Below, piece after piece: positions 1-8,577 of a DNA stretch of 64,000 bases. The notes beneath the pieces were generated by a model. It worked only from the letters and a program-made list of their open reading frames with translations. It did not search any database and had not been told where the DNA came from. The stretch's first letter is position 1. The number at the start of each line of letters is the position of its first letter. A program made the translations under genes and the position numbers. The DNA is from Micromonospora marina (lineage in GTDB: Bacteria > Actinomycetota > Actinomycetes > Mycobacteriales > Micromonosporaceae). Location of the stretch: positions 1-64,000 of the forward strand of contig NZ_FMCV01000020.1 of the NCBI RefSeq assembly GCF_900091565.1. The letters are read 5' to 3'.

Positions 1-142
1 CGGGAAGCTCGCTTCAAGATGAGGTATCCCACCCACATTTGTGGGGTAAGGCCCCCAGCTAGACGACTGGGTTGATAGGCCGGAAATGTAAGCCCGGTAA
101 CGGGTTCAGTTGACCGGTACTAATAGGCCGAGGACTTGACTA
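1..142 (+). rRNA. rrl: 23S ribosomal RNA, 3' end only
   Basis: The first about 140 bases match the conserved end of bacterial 23S rRNA, including the domain VI segment GACCGGTACTAATAGGCCGA just before the 3' end. The gene enters from outside the window. The exact 3' terminus (about 140-145) is an estimate. The 78-base spacer to the 5S gene holds no tRNA. Confidence 0.95.
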
Positions 143-220
143 CCAAGCTGCTACGCGTCCACTGTGCAACTCTGAACAAACTGCCGCCCGTGTTGTTGGG
201 TTGGTTGACATGTTCATAGA

Positions 221-337
221 GTTACGGCGGTCATGGCGGAGGGGAAACGCCCGGTCACATTCCGAACCCGGAAGCTAAGCCCTCCAGCGCCGATGGTACT
301 GCACTCGGGAGGGTGTGGGAGAGTAGGACACCGCCGG
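221..337 (+). rRNA. rrf: 5S ribosomal RNA
   Basis: About 117 bases with the normal 5S layout. The 5' arm GTTACGGCGG pairs with the 3' end CCGCCGGAC, and the internal GGGAAACGCCCGGTCACATT and CCGAACCCGGAAGCTAAG segments are the conserved loops. It follows the 23S end in the usual 23S-5S order. Ends may be off by 1-3 bases. Confidence 0.95.
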
Positions 338-348
338 ACAACCTTTTC

Positions 349-382
349 ATTCAGGGTCACCCCTTCCGGGGTGGCCCTGAAT
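349..382 (+). terminator. rRNA operon terminator hairpin
   Basis: ATTCAGGGTCACCCC (349-363) pairs with GGGGTGGCCCTGAAT (368-382) across a TTCC loop, with one G-U pair. It lies 12 bases after 5S, the expected place for the end of the rRNA transcript. There is no T-run, as is common in actinomycetes. Confidence 0.85.
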
Positions 383-604
383 TGCGTTCACCCCCGGAAA
401 ACACCACCAGACCGGCCGCCGAGCTGGCCCCCGATGCGGGTAACCAACGGACCGCCCATCTCATTGCCGGCACCGATACCGGCCAGCCGAACCAGGCCGC
501 CACTTCCCCGAAGTGCGGCCATCACCCCGAAACCGGGGCGTGGGAGGGGACAGGGGCCGCCGACACGGCGACGTGGCGGGGGCGGGGCAGGAGCGTGTGT
601 GGGC
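383..604. other. Gene-free stretch after the rRNA operon
   Basis: No reading frame here has a credible start, ribosome-binding site or family resemblance. The frames that cross it are GC-biased shadows. I see no tRNA cloverleaf or repeat. Confidence 0.6.
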
Positions 605-640
605 ACCTCGGCGTACTGCCCGATGAGTGGGCGCCGAGGT
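605..640 (-). terminator. Terminator of the membrane-anchored protein gene
   Basis: ACCTCGGCG (605-613) and CGCCGAGGT (632-640) form a perfect 9-bp stem just downstream of the stop codon at 647 when read on the minus strand. Confidence 0.6.
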
Positions 641-646
641 CGCGGC

Positions 647-1324
647 TCAGCGGCTCTGGACGGACTCGCGGATGTCGCGGAACAGCGCCGCCGCGTCGTC
701 GACCCGGCGGCCCGGGAACATGCCCATGACGACGCTGCCGTGGTCGGCCCACCCGCAGACCGCGAAGTCGCCGCCGTCGCCGCTCGTCGTACCGCACTTC
801 ATCACGCCATCCAGGCGGCCCGCGTCCACCTCGCGCAGCCCCGCCACCCGGCCGGTCTCGTCGGCCATCAGGCCGAACAGGGTGTCCAGGTCGCGTTCGG
901 GCTGCCAGAGCAGCGTGGTGCCACCGAACAGCAGCACCGAACGTTTGGCGTCCCCGGACTCGGAGTAGACGGCGCCGTAGCCGCGGTCCAGCTCGATGTC
1001 GGCGGCCAGCCCGTCGCGCAGATAGTCGGCGGTGCTCCGGGCCCGCTCACTGTCGTCCCGCACCAGCCCCGCCACCTCGGCGGGCCGACCGAGAGTGGTG
1101 TCCTTCTGCTGGAGCACCCGCCAGCCGCCCAGTCCGAGCGCGCCGGCGCCGGCCAGACCGGCCGCGAGCAGAGCGGCCAGGACGATCTTCCGGCGGCGCG
1201 AGACGGGACGGCGTTCGGGCTCCTGCGCGGGATCGCGGCGGCTCAGCTCGATCGGCTCGTCGGTCAGCTCGACCGGATCGGAACCCCCGTCGACCGGGCG
1301 CTCGGTGAGATGCGCGTCGGACAT
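647..1324 (-). CDS. Membrane-anchored protein with conserved extracytoplasmic domain
   Basis: 225-residue protein of unknown function. A short acidic cytoplasmic N-terminus ends in basic RRRK, followed by one transmembrane helix (about residues 48-70) and an outer domain of about 150 residues with two cysteines near the C-terminus (contexts MKCG and AVCGWADHG). The outer domain aligns along its length with the C-terminus of the larger protein at 14446-16380: both have DDSERARSTA/QDESSRATAE-like starts, a VLLFGGT/VTLFGST strand, and CxxADHGS. The ATG follows a TACGGT -10 box by 7 bases with no ribosome-binding site, so the mRNA is probably leaderless. Divergent from valS. No enzymatic motif is seen. 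Confidence 0.75.
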   Translation of the reverse strand: MSDAHLTERPVDGGSDPVELTDEPIELSRRDPAQEPERRPVSRRRKIVLAALLAAGLAGAGALGLGGWRVLQQKDTTLGRPAEVAGLVRDDSERARSTADYLRDGLAADIELDRGYGAVYSESGDAKRSVLLFGGTTLLWQPERDLDTLFGLMADETGRVAGLREVDAGRLDGVMKCGTTSGDGGDFAVCGWADHGSVVMGMFPGRRVDDAAALFRDIRESVQSR

Positions 1325-1394
1325 GACCGCCACCGTACGCGAATCACAGGTGGTGCACGTCGGGTCCCCGAAAGCGCTCCGTAGACTTTCGCAG
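1325..1394. promoter_or_regulatory. Divergent leaderless promoters
   Basis: Minus strand: TACGGT (1337-1332) then 7 bases to the ATG at 1324. Plus strand: TAGACT (1382-1387) then 7 bases to the valS GTG at 1395. Neither start has a Shine-Dalgarno sequence. The -35 regions are not recognisable. Confidence 0.55.
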
Positions 1395-4013
1395 GTGACC
1401 GAGAGACTGGATGCCCGACGCCCCGACGCCCCGACCCTCGCCGGCCAGTACCAGCCCGGCGAGGTAGAGCAGCGACGGTACGAGCAGTGGGTAGCCGGCG
1501 GGCACTTCCGGGCGTCGGCGGACAGCGAGAAGCCGCCGTTCACCATCGTCATCCCGCCGCCGAACGTCACCGGCTCGCTGCACATGGGCCACGCGTTCGA
1601 GCACACGCTCATGGACGCGCTCACCCGGCGGAAGAAGATGCAGGGGTACGAGGCGCTCTGGCTGCCGGGCATGGACCACGCCGGCATCGCCACCCAGAAC
1701 CTGGTCGAGCGGCAGCTCGCCGGTGAGGGGCTGTCCCGGCACGACCTCGGGCGGGAGAAGTTCGTTGAGCGGGTCTGGCAGTGGAAGGCCGAGTCCGGCG
1801 GCGCGATCCTCGGCCAGATGCGCCGGCTGGGCGACGCGGTCGACTGGGACCGCGAGCGCTTCACCATGGACGAGGGCCTGTCCCGGGCCGTGCAGACCAT
1901 GTTCAAGAAGCTCTTCGACGACGGGCTCATCTACCGGGCCAACCGGATCATCAACTGGTGCCCCCGCTGCCTTACCGCGCTGTCCGACATCGAGGTGGAG
2001 CACACCGACGACGAGGGTGAGCTGGTCTCGATCCGCTACGGCGACGAGGTCGTGGTGGCGACCACCCGGGCCGAGACCATGCTCGGCGACACCGCGGTGG
2101 CGGTGCACCCGGACGACGAGCGCTACCGGCACCTGATCGGCACCGAGGTGGAGCTGCCGCTCACCGACCGGCGGATCCCGATCGTCGCCGACGAGCACGT
2201 CGACCCGAGCTTCGGCACCGGCATGGTCAAGGTGACCCCGGCGCACGACCCGAACGACTTCGAGATCGGCCAGCGGCACGACCTGCCGTCGCTGACGATC
2301 ATGGACGAGCGCGGTGTCATCACCGCGCCCGGCCCGTTCCAGGGCCTGGACCGGTACGAGGCCCGCCCGGCGATCGTCGCCGCGCTGCGCGAGCAGGGCC
2401 GGATCGTGGCCGAGAAGCGGCCGTACCTGCACGCGGTGGGGCACTGCTCGCGGTGCAAGACGACCGTCGAGCCGCGGCTGTCGTTGCAGTGGTTCGTCAA
2501 CACCGCGCCGCTCGCGAAGGCCGCCGGCGACGCGGTGCGCGACGGCCGGGTGACGATCGAGCCCTCCGAGCTGGCCAAGCGCTACTTCGCCTGGGTCGAC
2601 AACATGCACGACTGGTGTATCTCCCGCCAGCTCTGGTGGGGCCACCGCATCCCCGTCTGGTACGGCCCGGACGGCGAGATCGTCTGCGTCGGCCCGGACG
2701 AGGAGCCGCCGTCCGGCGCGGGCTGGCGGCAGGACGAGGACGTCCTGGACACCTGGTTCTCCAGCGGCCTGTGGCCCTTCTCCACGCTCGGCTGGCCGGA
2801 GCGCACCCCGGACCTGGCGAAGTTCTACCCGACCAGCGTGCTGGTCACCGGCTACGACATCCTGTTCTTCTGGGTCGCCCGGATGATGATGTTCGGCCTG
2901 TACGCGATGGACGGCGTGCAGCCGTTCGACGTGGTGGCGCTGCACGGCATGGTCCGCGACGAGCACGGCAAGAAGATGTCGAAGTCGTTCGGCAACGTGG
3001 TGGACCCGCTGGACTGGATCGACCGGTTCGGCGCCGACGCGACCCGGTTCACGCTGGCCCGGGGCGCCAACCCCGGCCAGGACGTGCCGGTCAGCGAGGA
3101 GTGGTGCCAGGGCTCCCGCAACTTCTGCAACAAGCTCTGGAACGCCACCCGGTTCGCGTTGCTCAACGGCGCGCACACCGACGGCCCGCTGCCGGACGCC
3201 GGTGACCTCTCCACCGTCGACAGGTGGATCCTGTCCCGGCTGTCGCACGTCACCGCCGAGGTCGACGAGCAGTTCGAGGCGTACGAGTTCGCGAAGGTCT
3301 GCGATCTGCTCTACCACTTCGCGTGGGACGACGTCTGCGACTGGTACGTGGAGCTGAGCAAGCCGGTCCTGGCCGAGGGCGGCCCGGCCGCCGACGCCAC
3401 CCGCCGGGTGCTCGGGCACGTGCTGGACCAGCTCCTGCGGCTGCTGCACCCGGTCATCCCGTTCGTCACCGACGAGCTGTGGGCCGCGCTCAGCGGCGGC
3501 GAGACCGTGCTGGCCGCGTCCTGGCCGGTCGCCGACCGTACCCTGATCGACGACGCCGCGGAGGGTGAGGTCGGCACCCTGCAGCGGGTGGTGACCGAGG
3601 TCCGCCGGTTCCGGTCGGACCAGGGGCTGCGGCCCACCCAGCGGGTCGCCGCGCGGCTCGACGGCCTGGCCGGCGCGGGCATCGCGGCGCACGAGCCGCT
3701 GGTCCGCTCGCTGGCCCGGCTGGACGTGCCGGGCGACGAGTTCCAGGCGAGCGCCACGCTGGCCATGCCCGGTGAGGTGAGCGTCGCGCTCGACACCCGC
3801 GGTTCGATCGACGTGGCCGCCGAGCGCGCCCGGCTCACCAAGGACCGGGCGGCCGCCGAGAAGGAAGCCACCCAGGCGCGGGCGAAGCTGGACAATCCGG
3901 CGTTCGTCGGCAAGGCGCCCGAGCCGGTGGTGGCGAAGATCCGCGAACGGCTGGCGGTGGCCGAGGCGGATCTGGTCCGGATCGACGCCGCCCTGGAGGC
4001 GCTTCCCTCATGA
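1395..4013 (+). CDS. valS: Valine-tRNA ligase
   Basis: Class Ia aminoacyl-tRNA synthetase, 872 residues, normal length for actinobacterial ValRS. It charges tRNA-Val with valine in the cytoplasm. The HIGH signature is HMGH (residues 63-66, context PNVTGSLHMGH) and the KMSKS loop is at 527-531. The editing domain lies between them. The C-terminal about 70 residues are a charged coiled coil (AERARLTKDRAAAEKEATQA), the ValRS tRNA-binding arm. The GTG start at 1395 was chosen because a TAGACT -10 box lies 7 bases upstream; longer frames would run through the divergent promoter. No T-box is seen here, unlike ileS. The stop overlaps the folC start by ATGA. Confidence 0.97.
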   Translation: MTERLDARRPDAPTLAGQYQPGEVEQRRYEQWVAGGHFRASADSEKPPFTIVIPPPNVTGSLHMGHAFEHTLMDALTRRKKMQGYEALWLPGMDHAGIATQNLVERQLAGEGLSRHDLGREKFVERVWQWKAESGGAILGQMRRLGDAVDWDRERFTMDEGLSRAVQTMFKKLFDDGLIYRANRIINWCPRCLTALSDIEVEHTDDEGELVSIRYGDEVVVATTRAETMLGDTAVAVHPDDERYRHLIGTEVELPLTDRRIPIVADEHVDPSFGTGMVKVTPAHDPNDFEIGQRHDLPSLTIMDERGVITAPGPFQGLDRYEARPAIVAALREQGRIVAEKRPYLHAVGHCSRCKTTVEPRLSLQWFVNTAPLAKAAGDAVRDGRVTIEPSELAKRYFAWVDNMHDWCISRQLWWGHRIPVWYGPDGEIVCVGPDEEPPSGAGWRQDEDVLDTWFSSGLWPFSTLGWPERTPDLAKFYPTSVLVTGYDILFFWVARMMMFGLYAMDGVQPFDVVALHGMVRDEHGKKMSKSFGNVVDPLDWIDRFGADATRFTLARGANPGQDVPVSEEWCQGSRNFCNKLWNATRFALLNGAHTDGPLPDAGDLSTVDRWILSRLSHVTAEVDEQFEAYEFAKVCDLLYHFAWDDVCDWYVELSKPVLAEGGPAADATRRVLGHVLDQLLRLLHPVIPFVTDELWAALSGGETVLAASWPVADRTLIDDAAEGEVGTLQRVVTEVRRFRSDQGLRPTQRVAARLDGLAGAGIAAHEPLVRSLARLDVPGDEFQASATLAMPGEVSVALDTRGSIDVAAERARLTKDRAAAEKEATQARAKLDNPAFVGKAPEPVVAKIRERLAVAEADLVRIDAALEALPS

Positions 4014-5353
4014 GCGAACGCACCGACCGCACGGCGTTCGCCGAGGTGGAGGCCGCGCTCAACGCGCGCGGCTTCACCCGGATGCACTTCGAGCTGGAGA
4101 AGATCGAGACCCTGCTCGACCTGCTGGGCAGCCCGCAGCGGGCGTACCCGTCGATCCACCTGACCGGCACCAACGGCAAGACCTCGACGGCCCGGATGAT
4201 CGACTCGCTGCTGCGGGCGTTCGGGCTGCACACCGGCCGCTACACCAGCCCGCACCTGGAGACCGTCCGGGAGCGGATCAGCCTGGACGGCGAGCCGGTG
4301 AGCGAGGAGCGGTTCGTGTCCACGTACCGCGAGATCGCGCCGCTGGCCGAGCTGGTCGACCAGCGGTTCGCCGAGCCGCTGACGTACTTCGACATGACCA
4401 CGGCGCTGGCGTTCGCCACGTTCGCCGACGCCCCGGTCGACGTGGCGGTGGTGGAGGTCGGGCTCGGCGGCGCGGAGGACGCGACGAACGTCCTCCAGGC
4501 CGGCGTCGCCGTGATCACCCCGATCGGGCTGGACCACACCGAGTGGCTCGGCGACACGATCGAGGACATCGCCCTGCACAAGGCGGGCATCATCCACGCC
4601 GGCGCCACGGTGATCGCAGCGGCGCAGGAGGAGGAGGCAGCCCGCCCGATCCTGGAACGATGCGCCGAGGTCAACGCCACCGTCGCACGCGAGGGCGCCG
4701 AGTTCGGCGTGCTGCGCCGCGCGGTCGCGGTCGGCGGCCAGGTGCTGACCATCCAGGGCCTGGGCGGGGTGTACGAGGAGATCTTCATCCCGCTGCACGG
4801 GGCGCACCAGGCGCAGAACGCGGCGGTGGCGCTGGCCGCCGTGGAGGCGTTCCTCGGCGCCGGGGCCCGGCGGCAGCTCGACATCGAGGCGGTCCGTGAG
4901 GGCTTCGCCGCGACCAGTTCGCCGGGCCGGCTGGAGCGGGTGCGTACCGCACCGACGGTGCTGCTCGACGGCGCGCACAACCCGCACGGGATGGCCGCGA
5001 CGGTCGCCGCCGTGCAGGAGGAGTTCGCGTTCAGCAAGCTCGTCGGCGTGCTGGCGGTACTCGGCGACAAGGACGCGGCGAGCCTGCTCGAACTGCTCGA
5101 ACCGGTGCTCGACTCGATCGTGGTGGCGGAGAACAGCTCGGCTCGGGCGATGCCGGTGGACGAACTGGCCGCGCTGGCGCGGGAGATCTTCGGGCCGGAG
5201 CGGGTGCAGGTGGCCCGGGAGATGCCCGACGCGATCGAGGCGGCGGTGGCGGAGGCCGAGTCGGACGTGCCGGGCGAGCTGGCCGGGGTGGGCGTGCTGA
5301 TCACGGGATCGGTGGTGACAGTGGCCGACGCCCGCCGGCTGCTCAAGCGATGA
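4010..5353 (+). CDS. folC: Folylpolyglutamate synthase / dihydrofolate synthase
   Basis: 447-residue Mur-ligase-family enzyme that adds glutamate to dihydropteroate and to folates, using ATP. The P-loop TGTNGKTS is at residues 52-59. VEVGLGGAEDATNV is the conserved folate/Mg segment, and LDGAHNPHG marks the C-terminal ligase domain. The ATG overlaps the valS stop (ATGA), so translation is probably coupled. The valS-folC pairing is common in many bacteria. Its own end overlaps the next gene by 4 bases, making a three-gene operon. Confidence 0.95.
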   Translation: MSERTDRTAFAEVEAALNARGFTRMHFELEKIETLLDLLGSPQRAYPSIHLTGTNGKTSTARMIDSLLRAFGLHTGRYTSPHLETVRERISLDGEPVSEERFVSTYREIAPLAELVDQRFAEPLTYFDMTTALAFATFADAPVDVAVVEVGLGGAEDATNVLQAGVAVITPIGLDHTEWLGDTIEDIALHKAGIIHAGATVIAAAQEEEAARPILERCAEVNATVAREGAEFGVLRRAVAVGGQVLTIQGLGGVYEEIFIPLHGAHQAQNAAVALAAVEAFLGAGARRQLDIEAVREGFAATSSPGRLERVRTAPTVLLDGAHNPHGMAATVAAVQEEFAFSKLVGVLAVLGDKDAASLLELLEPVLDSIVVAENSSARAMPVDELAALAREIFGPERVQVAREMPDAIEAAVAEAESDVPGELAGVGVLITGSVVTVADARRLLKR

Positions 5354-5805
5354 CCGGCCCGCAGCAGCGCCCGGCCGGCCCGTACGAGCCAGCGGGTCCG
5401 GAGCGGCCGGGCGGCGCCGAGCGGCCGGGCGGCGCCGCGTCGGAGGGCCACGCGCCGGCCGGTGTGCGGCGGTCCGGGCTGCGGAACCCGGACAAGGCGG
5501 TACGCGGCCTCGGCGCCGGCACGATGGCGCTGGAGGCGCTGGTGCTGCTGCTGGCCATCCAGCCGATCCGGGTGGTCGGCGGTGACCTGAGCGGCGCGGC
5601 GATCGGCGCGATCGTCGCGCTGGCGGTCGCCTGCGTGGTGCTCGCCGGCATGATGGGCCGCCCGTGGGCGTGGCACGCCGGCACCGTCCTCCAGGGCCTG
5701 CTGCTGCTCTCCGGGTTGCTGCACTGGTCGCTGTTCGCGCTCGGTGTGATGTTCGCGCTGGTGTGGGCGTACGCGCTGCACGTGCGGCGGGTCATCCTCG
5801 GCTGA
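5350..5805 (+). CDS. DUF4233 family membrane protein
   Basis: 151-residue integral membrane protein of unknown function. The first about 45 residues are Pro/Gly/Ala-rich and probably cytoplasmic. GLRNPDKAVRGLGAGTMALE begins the conserved DUF4233 core, followed by about four hydrophobic helices (ALVLLLAIQPI, IGAIVALAVACVVLAGMM, TVLQGLLLLSGLL, LFALGVMFALVWAYAL). The ATG overlaps the folC stop. The valS-folC-DUF4233-ndk neighbourhood is typical of actinobacteria, which supports the family call; the role is not known. Confidence 0.85.
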   Translation: MTGPQQRPAGPYEPAGPERPGGAERPGGAASEGHAPAGVRRSGLRNPDKAVRGLGAGTMALEALVLLLAIQPIRVVGGDLSGAAIGAIVALAVACVVLAGMMGRPWAWHAGTVLQGLLLLSGLLHWSLFALGVMFALVWAYALHVRRVILG

Positions 5806-5825
5806 GCGCCGTCGCGCGGCTGCGC

Positions 5826-5883
5826 GTGTTAAGAAGGGCCCCTTCCTCTACCTGAGGCGTTAAGAGGGGGCCCTTCCTTACAC
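5826..5883. repeat. GGGCCC-cored intergenic hairpin, copy 1
   Basis: GTGTTAAGAAGGGCCCC on the left and GGGGCCCTTCCTTACAC on the right form an imperfect inverted repeat between convergent genes, so it can act as a bidirectional terminator. Its right end provides the last Val codon and TAA stop of the minus-strand gene ending at 5878. The interior CGCCTCAGGTAGAGGAAGGG (minus strand) is found again in copy 2 at 13612-13634. Confidence 0.8.
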
Positions 5884-7224
5884 CTCGGCGAGGGTGCGCC
5901 ACTGGGTGAGCGCGACGCCGTGGCCGTCGGGGTCGCGGAAGGCTGCCGCCCACACCTCCAGCTTGGTGCCCCGGTTGACCACACGCGGCGCGTACGTGAA
6001 CCGGACGCCGGAGTCGCGCAGCCGCTCGTACGCCCCCTGGATGTCGTCCACCTCCAGGTTGACGTGCACCAGGCGGCGGCTGATCGGGGCGGCGCCGGTC
6101 ACCCGGCGCAGCACCAGCCGGGTCGGCCCGGAGGAGAGCACGGCGTTGCCCTCGCCCCGGTCCAGCTCGTCGAAGCCGAGTTCCCGGTAGAAGTCGAGGG
6201 ACCGGTCCAGGTCGGTGACGAGCAGCGTGATGCCGACGCCGCTGATCGGGCTGGCCGGCTCGTCCGGCTCGACCGCGTCGGACGGCCCGAAGATCGCCTC
6301 GTCCAGCTCCTCGGCGGTCGGCGCGTCGGAGCGCCGCGGAGCGTCCGGCGGGTCGTCCAGCGGCACGTCGATCGGGTCGGGCACGGTGTCGGCCGGCTCG
6401 GCGTTCGTCGGGATCGTGTCGGCCGGCCCGGGGTCGGTGAGCACCGTCTCGACCGGCACCGTGTCGGCCGGCTCCTCGACCGGCGAGCGGGGGGCCGGGG
6501 CGCGGCGGGGGAGCGCGCCGGGGCCGGCCGTGCGTTCGGCCCGTTCGACGAGTTGCCCCTCCAGCACCACCGGGCCGCCGGGGCTCCGGTGCAGCACCAC
6601 CGGCTCGCGGTCCTCGGCCCGGGCCGGGACGTCGTCCAGGTACGGGTCCGGCGCGGGCGGGTAGTCGTCGCGGAAGTCGTCCTCCGGCGCGCGCCCGGCC
6701 CACGGCGGCGCCTCCTGCGCGATCAGTGGTTCGTCCAGCGGGTCCGGCTCGGCGGCGTACTCGGGCGGCAGGTCGGCGACCGCGGCGGTGCTCTCCGCGT
6801 GCGTGGGCACCTCGTCCCAGAGCACCCGGACGTGCCGCTGGTCGTCCAGCGCCACCCGGACCGGCAGCGCCTGGCCCAGCGAGGGCCACTTGGCGACCGG
6901 CACCCGCGGCTCGATGATCTTCTTGGAGCGGGGTGGCAGCCCCGGCGCGTCGATGACCAGTTGCAGCTCGCAGCGGCCGAACGCGTACTGGGTGGGCGGT
7001 TCGGACGCGCTGTGCACGTGCCCCAGGCCGATCACCCAGGCGCGGCCGCCGCCGCGTACCGTGGCCAGGGCGATCGCCAGCACCAGTAGCGCGACGCCGA
7101 GCGCCACGATGGCCCAGCTGGTCATGCCGAGCCCGAACACGGTCACGAAGGTGGCGACGGTGCCCAGCACCGCCCCGATCAGTTTGCGTACCGGCGCGAT
7201 CGTGTGGTTCCCGCCATTCGCCAC
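5878..7224 (-). CDS. Membrane protein with C-terminal VOC (glyoxalase-like) domain
   Basis: 448 residues in three parts. Residues about 12-60 form two transmembrane helices. A short soluble segment (about 65-155, with LVIDAPGLPPRSKKIIEPRVPVA-like composition) is followed by a long acidic, Pro-rich linker. Residues 327-448 form a complete vicinal-oxygen-chelate fold domain (GITLLVTDLDRSLDFYRELGF, then VHVNLEVDDIQGAYERLR and FRDPDGHGVALTQW). The start is GTG at 7224, 6 bases after GGGAGG. VOC domains are usually free soluble enzymes or resistance proteins; tethering to a membrane segment is unusual. Metal ligands are not obvious enough to assign activity. The stop lies inside hairpin copy 1. 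Confidence 0.8.
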   Translation of the reverse strand: MANGGNHTIAPVRKLIGAVLGTVATFVTVFGLGMTSWAIVALGVALLVLAIALATVRGGGRAWVIGLGHVHSASEPPTQYAFGRCELQLVIDAPGLPPRSKKIIEPRVPVAKWPSLGQALPVRVALDDQRHVRVLWDEVPTHAESTAAVADLPPEYAAEPDPLDEPLIAQEAPPWAGRAPEDDFRDDYPPAPDPYLDDVPARAEDREPVVLHRSPGGPVVLEGQLVERAERTAGPGALPRRAPAPRSPVEEPADTVPVETVLTDPGPADTIPTNAEPADTVPDPIDVPLDDPPDAPRRSDAPTAEELDEAIFGPSDAVEPDEPASPISGVGITLLVTDLDRSLDFYRELGFDELDRGEGNAVLSSGPTRLVLRRVTGAAPISRRLVHVNLEVDDIQGAYERLRDSGVRFTYAPRVVNRGTKLEVWAAAFRDPDGHGVALTQWRTLAEV

Positions 7225-7252
7225 AGTGGACCTCCCAGGGGTTCCAGGGCCA

Positions 7253-7322
7253 GGCTAGGCCGCCGCGGCGGGCCAGGGAAGACGCAGCCGCCGCGCCGGC
7301 GCCGGGACCGGGTCGCTACGCT
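7253..7322. promoter_or_regulatory. Divergent promoters of the VOC fusion gene and ndk
   Basis: Minus strand: TAGCCT (7258-7253), 29 bases before the GTG at 7224. Plus strand: TACGCT (7317-7322) before ndk, leaving a leader of about 40 bases with AGGAGG. -35 boxes are weak or absent. Confidence 0.45.
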
Positions 7323-7369
7323 GACCGTACCCAGCCGAACCCCGTTTGAGTGCGCAGGAGGAACCCAGC

Positions 7370-7795
7370 GTGTCCAGCAGCAGCCCGGACGAGCGGTCGC
7401 TCGTACTGATCAAGCCCGACGCGGTGCGCCGCGGTCTGGTGGGCGAGATCCTGTCCCGTTTCGAGCGCAAGGGCCTGCGGATCGACGCGATGGTGAGCCG
7501 GACCATGGACGGCGGCTTCGCCGACCAGCACTACGCCGAGCACGTCGACAAGCCGTTCTACCCGCCGCTGAAGACGTTCATGACCAGCGGCCCGCTGGTG
7601 GCGCTGGTGCTCTCCGGCGACCAGGTGATCGAGGTGGTGCGCGCGATGATCGGCAGCACCGACGGCCGCAAGGCCGCCGCCGGCACCATCCGCGGTGACC
7701 TGTCGCTGTCGAACCGGGAGAACCTGGTGCACGCCTCCGATTCGGCGGACAGTGCCAAGCGCGAGATCGCGCTCTGGTTCCCCGAGCTGGCCTGA
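7370..7795 (+). CDS. ndk: Nucleoside diphosphate kinase
   Basis: 141 residues, normal length. It balances NTP pools by transferring the gamma phosphate through a phosphohistidine. The N-terminal RSLVLIKPDAVRRGLVGEI and the catalytic segment NLVHASDS (His121) are clear. The GTG start at 7370 has AGGAGG 8 bases upstream; a TTG 24 bases earlier lacks a ribosome-binding site. Single gene between two minus-strand genes. Confidence 0.97.
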   Translation: MSSSSPDERSLVLIKPDAVRRGLVGEILSRFERKGLRIDAMVSRTMDGGFADQHYAEHVDKPFYPPLKTFMTSGPLVALVLSGDQVIEVVRAMIGSTDGRKAAAGTIRGDLSLSNRENLVHASDSADSAKREIALWFPELA

Positions 7796-7945
7796 GCGGT
7801 TTCCGGCGGCGGCCCCGGGCCCCCGCCGGCCCGTCAGGTCAGGGCGTCGGCGCGGGTGGCAGCGCGCCGAGCTCGCGCACGATCCGCTCCGCCAGGGCCG
7901 CCACCACCGGTGCGGCAGGGAACAGTCGGGCGCGCCCGGGGTGCA

Positions 7946-8383
7946 CTACCCGGTGGGCGGCTGCGTCTGGCAGGTCACCGCGATCCGGTTCCACACGTTG
8001 ATGGTGGCGATCGCCGTCACCAGGTCCGCCAGTTCCCTCTCCGACCACACCTTCACCGCGGCGTCCCAGACGTCGTCCGGCACGCCGTGCTCGCCGAGCC
8101 GGGTCACCGCGTCGGTGAGGGCCAGCGCGGCCCGCTCCCGCTCGTCGAAGAACGGTGCCTCGCGCCACGCCGCGACCGCGAACAGTCGGCGGCTGTCCTC
8201 GCCGGCCGCCAGCGCCTCGCGGCTGTGCATGTCCACGCAGAACGCGCAGCCGTTGCGCATCGACGCCCGGAGCTTCACCAGCTCCAGCACGGTGTGGTCC
8301 ACGTTCGCCCGGACGTACTTCTCCAGGCCCAGCACGGCCTGGAACGCCTCGGGCGCCACCGCCGCCATGTCCATCCGGCTCAT
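7946..8383 (-). CDS. Carboxymuconolactone decarboxylase / AhpD-like protein
   Basis: 145 residues. The CMD-family signature ELVKLRASMRNGCAFCVDMH carries the CxxC pair (Cys-Ala-Phe-Cys) and the downstream His that serve as a peroxidase-type redox centre in AhpD relatives. The C-terminal TAIATINVWNRIAVT is also typical. Probable role: thiol-dependent peroxide or alkyl hydroperoxide handling; the reductant is unknown. The ATG has AAGGAGG about 5 bases upstream. No sigma factor or AhpC gene lies next to it. Confidence 0.88.
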   Translation of the reverse strand: MSRMDMAAVAPEAFQAVLGLEKYVRANVDHTVLELVKLRASMRNGCAFCVDMHSREALAAGEDSRRLFAVAAWREAPFFDERERAALALTDAVTRLGEHGVPDDVWDAAVKVWSERELADLVTAIATINVWNRIAVTCQTQPPTG

Positions 8384-8577
8384 CGCCGCCTCCTTGAGGT
8401 TCGGGTACGCGGACAGGACGGGACACGGCGGGCGCGGTGTGACGGCGCGGCGGTGTGACGGTGGTCATGACCGGGGTCGACAGCAGTCGTTGGGGTGCCG
8501 GTCACCTCTGTCGGAGTCGCCGGTCACCTGGGGCCGGTAGACCGGGGCCGGTGACACTGCCGACACCGGGAGGACCC

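Noticed and set aside
233..1384. Long plus-strand frame through 5S and the divergent gene
   Set aside because: It starts inside 5S rRNA and has Arg/Pro/Ala shadow composition; the minus-strand gene at 647-1324 has the real features.
1344..3692. 782-codon minus-strand frame opposite valS
   Set aside because: High-GC shadow of valS; composition dominated by Arg, His, Val, Pro, with no domain.
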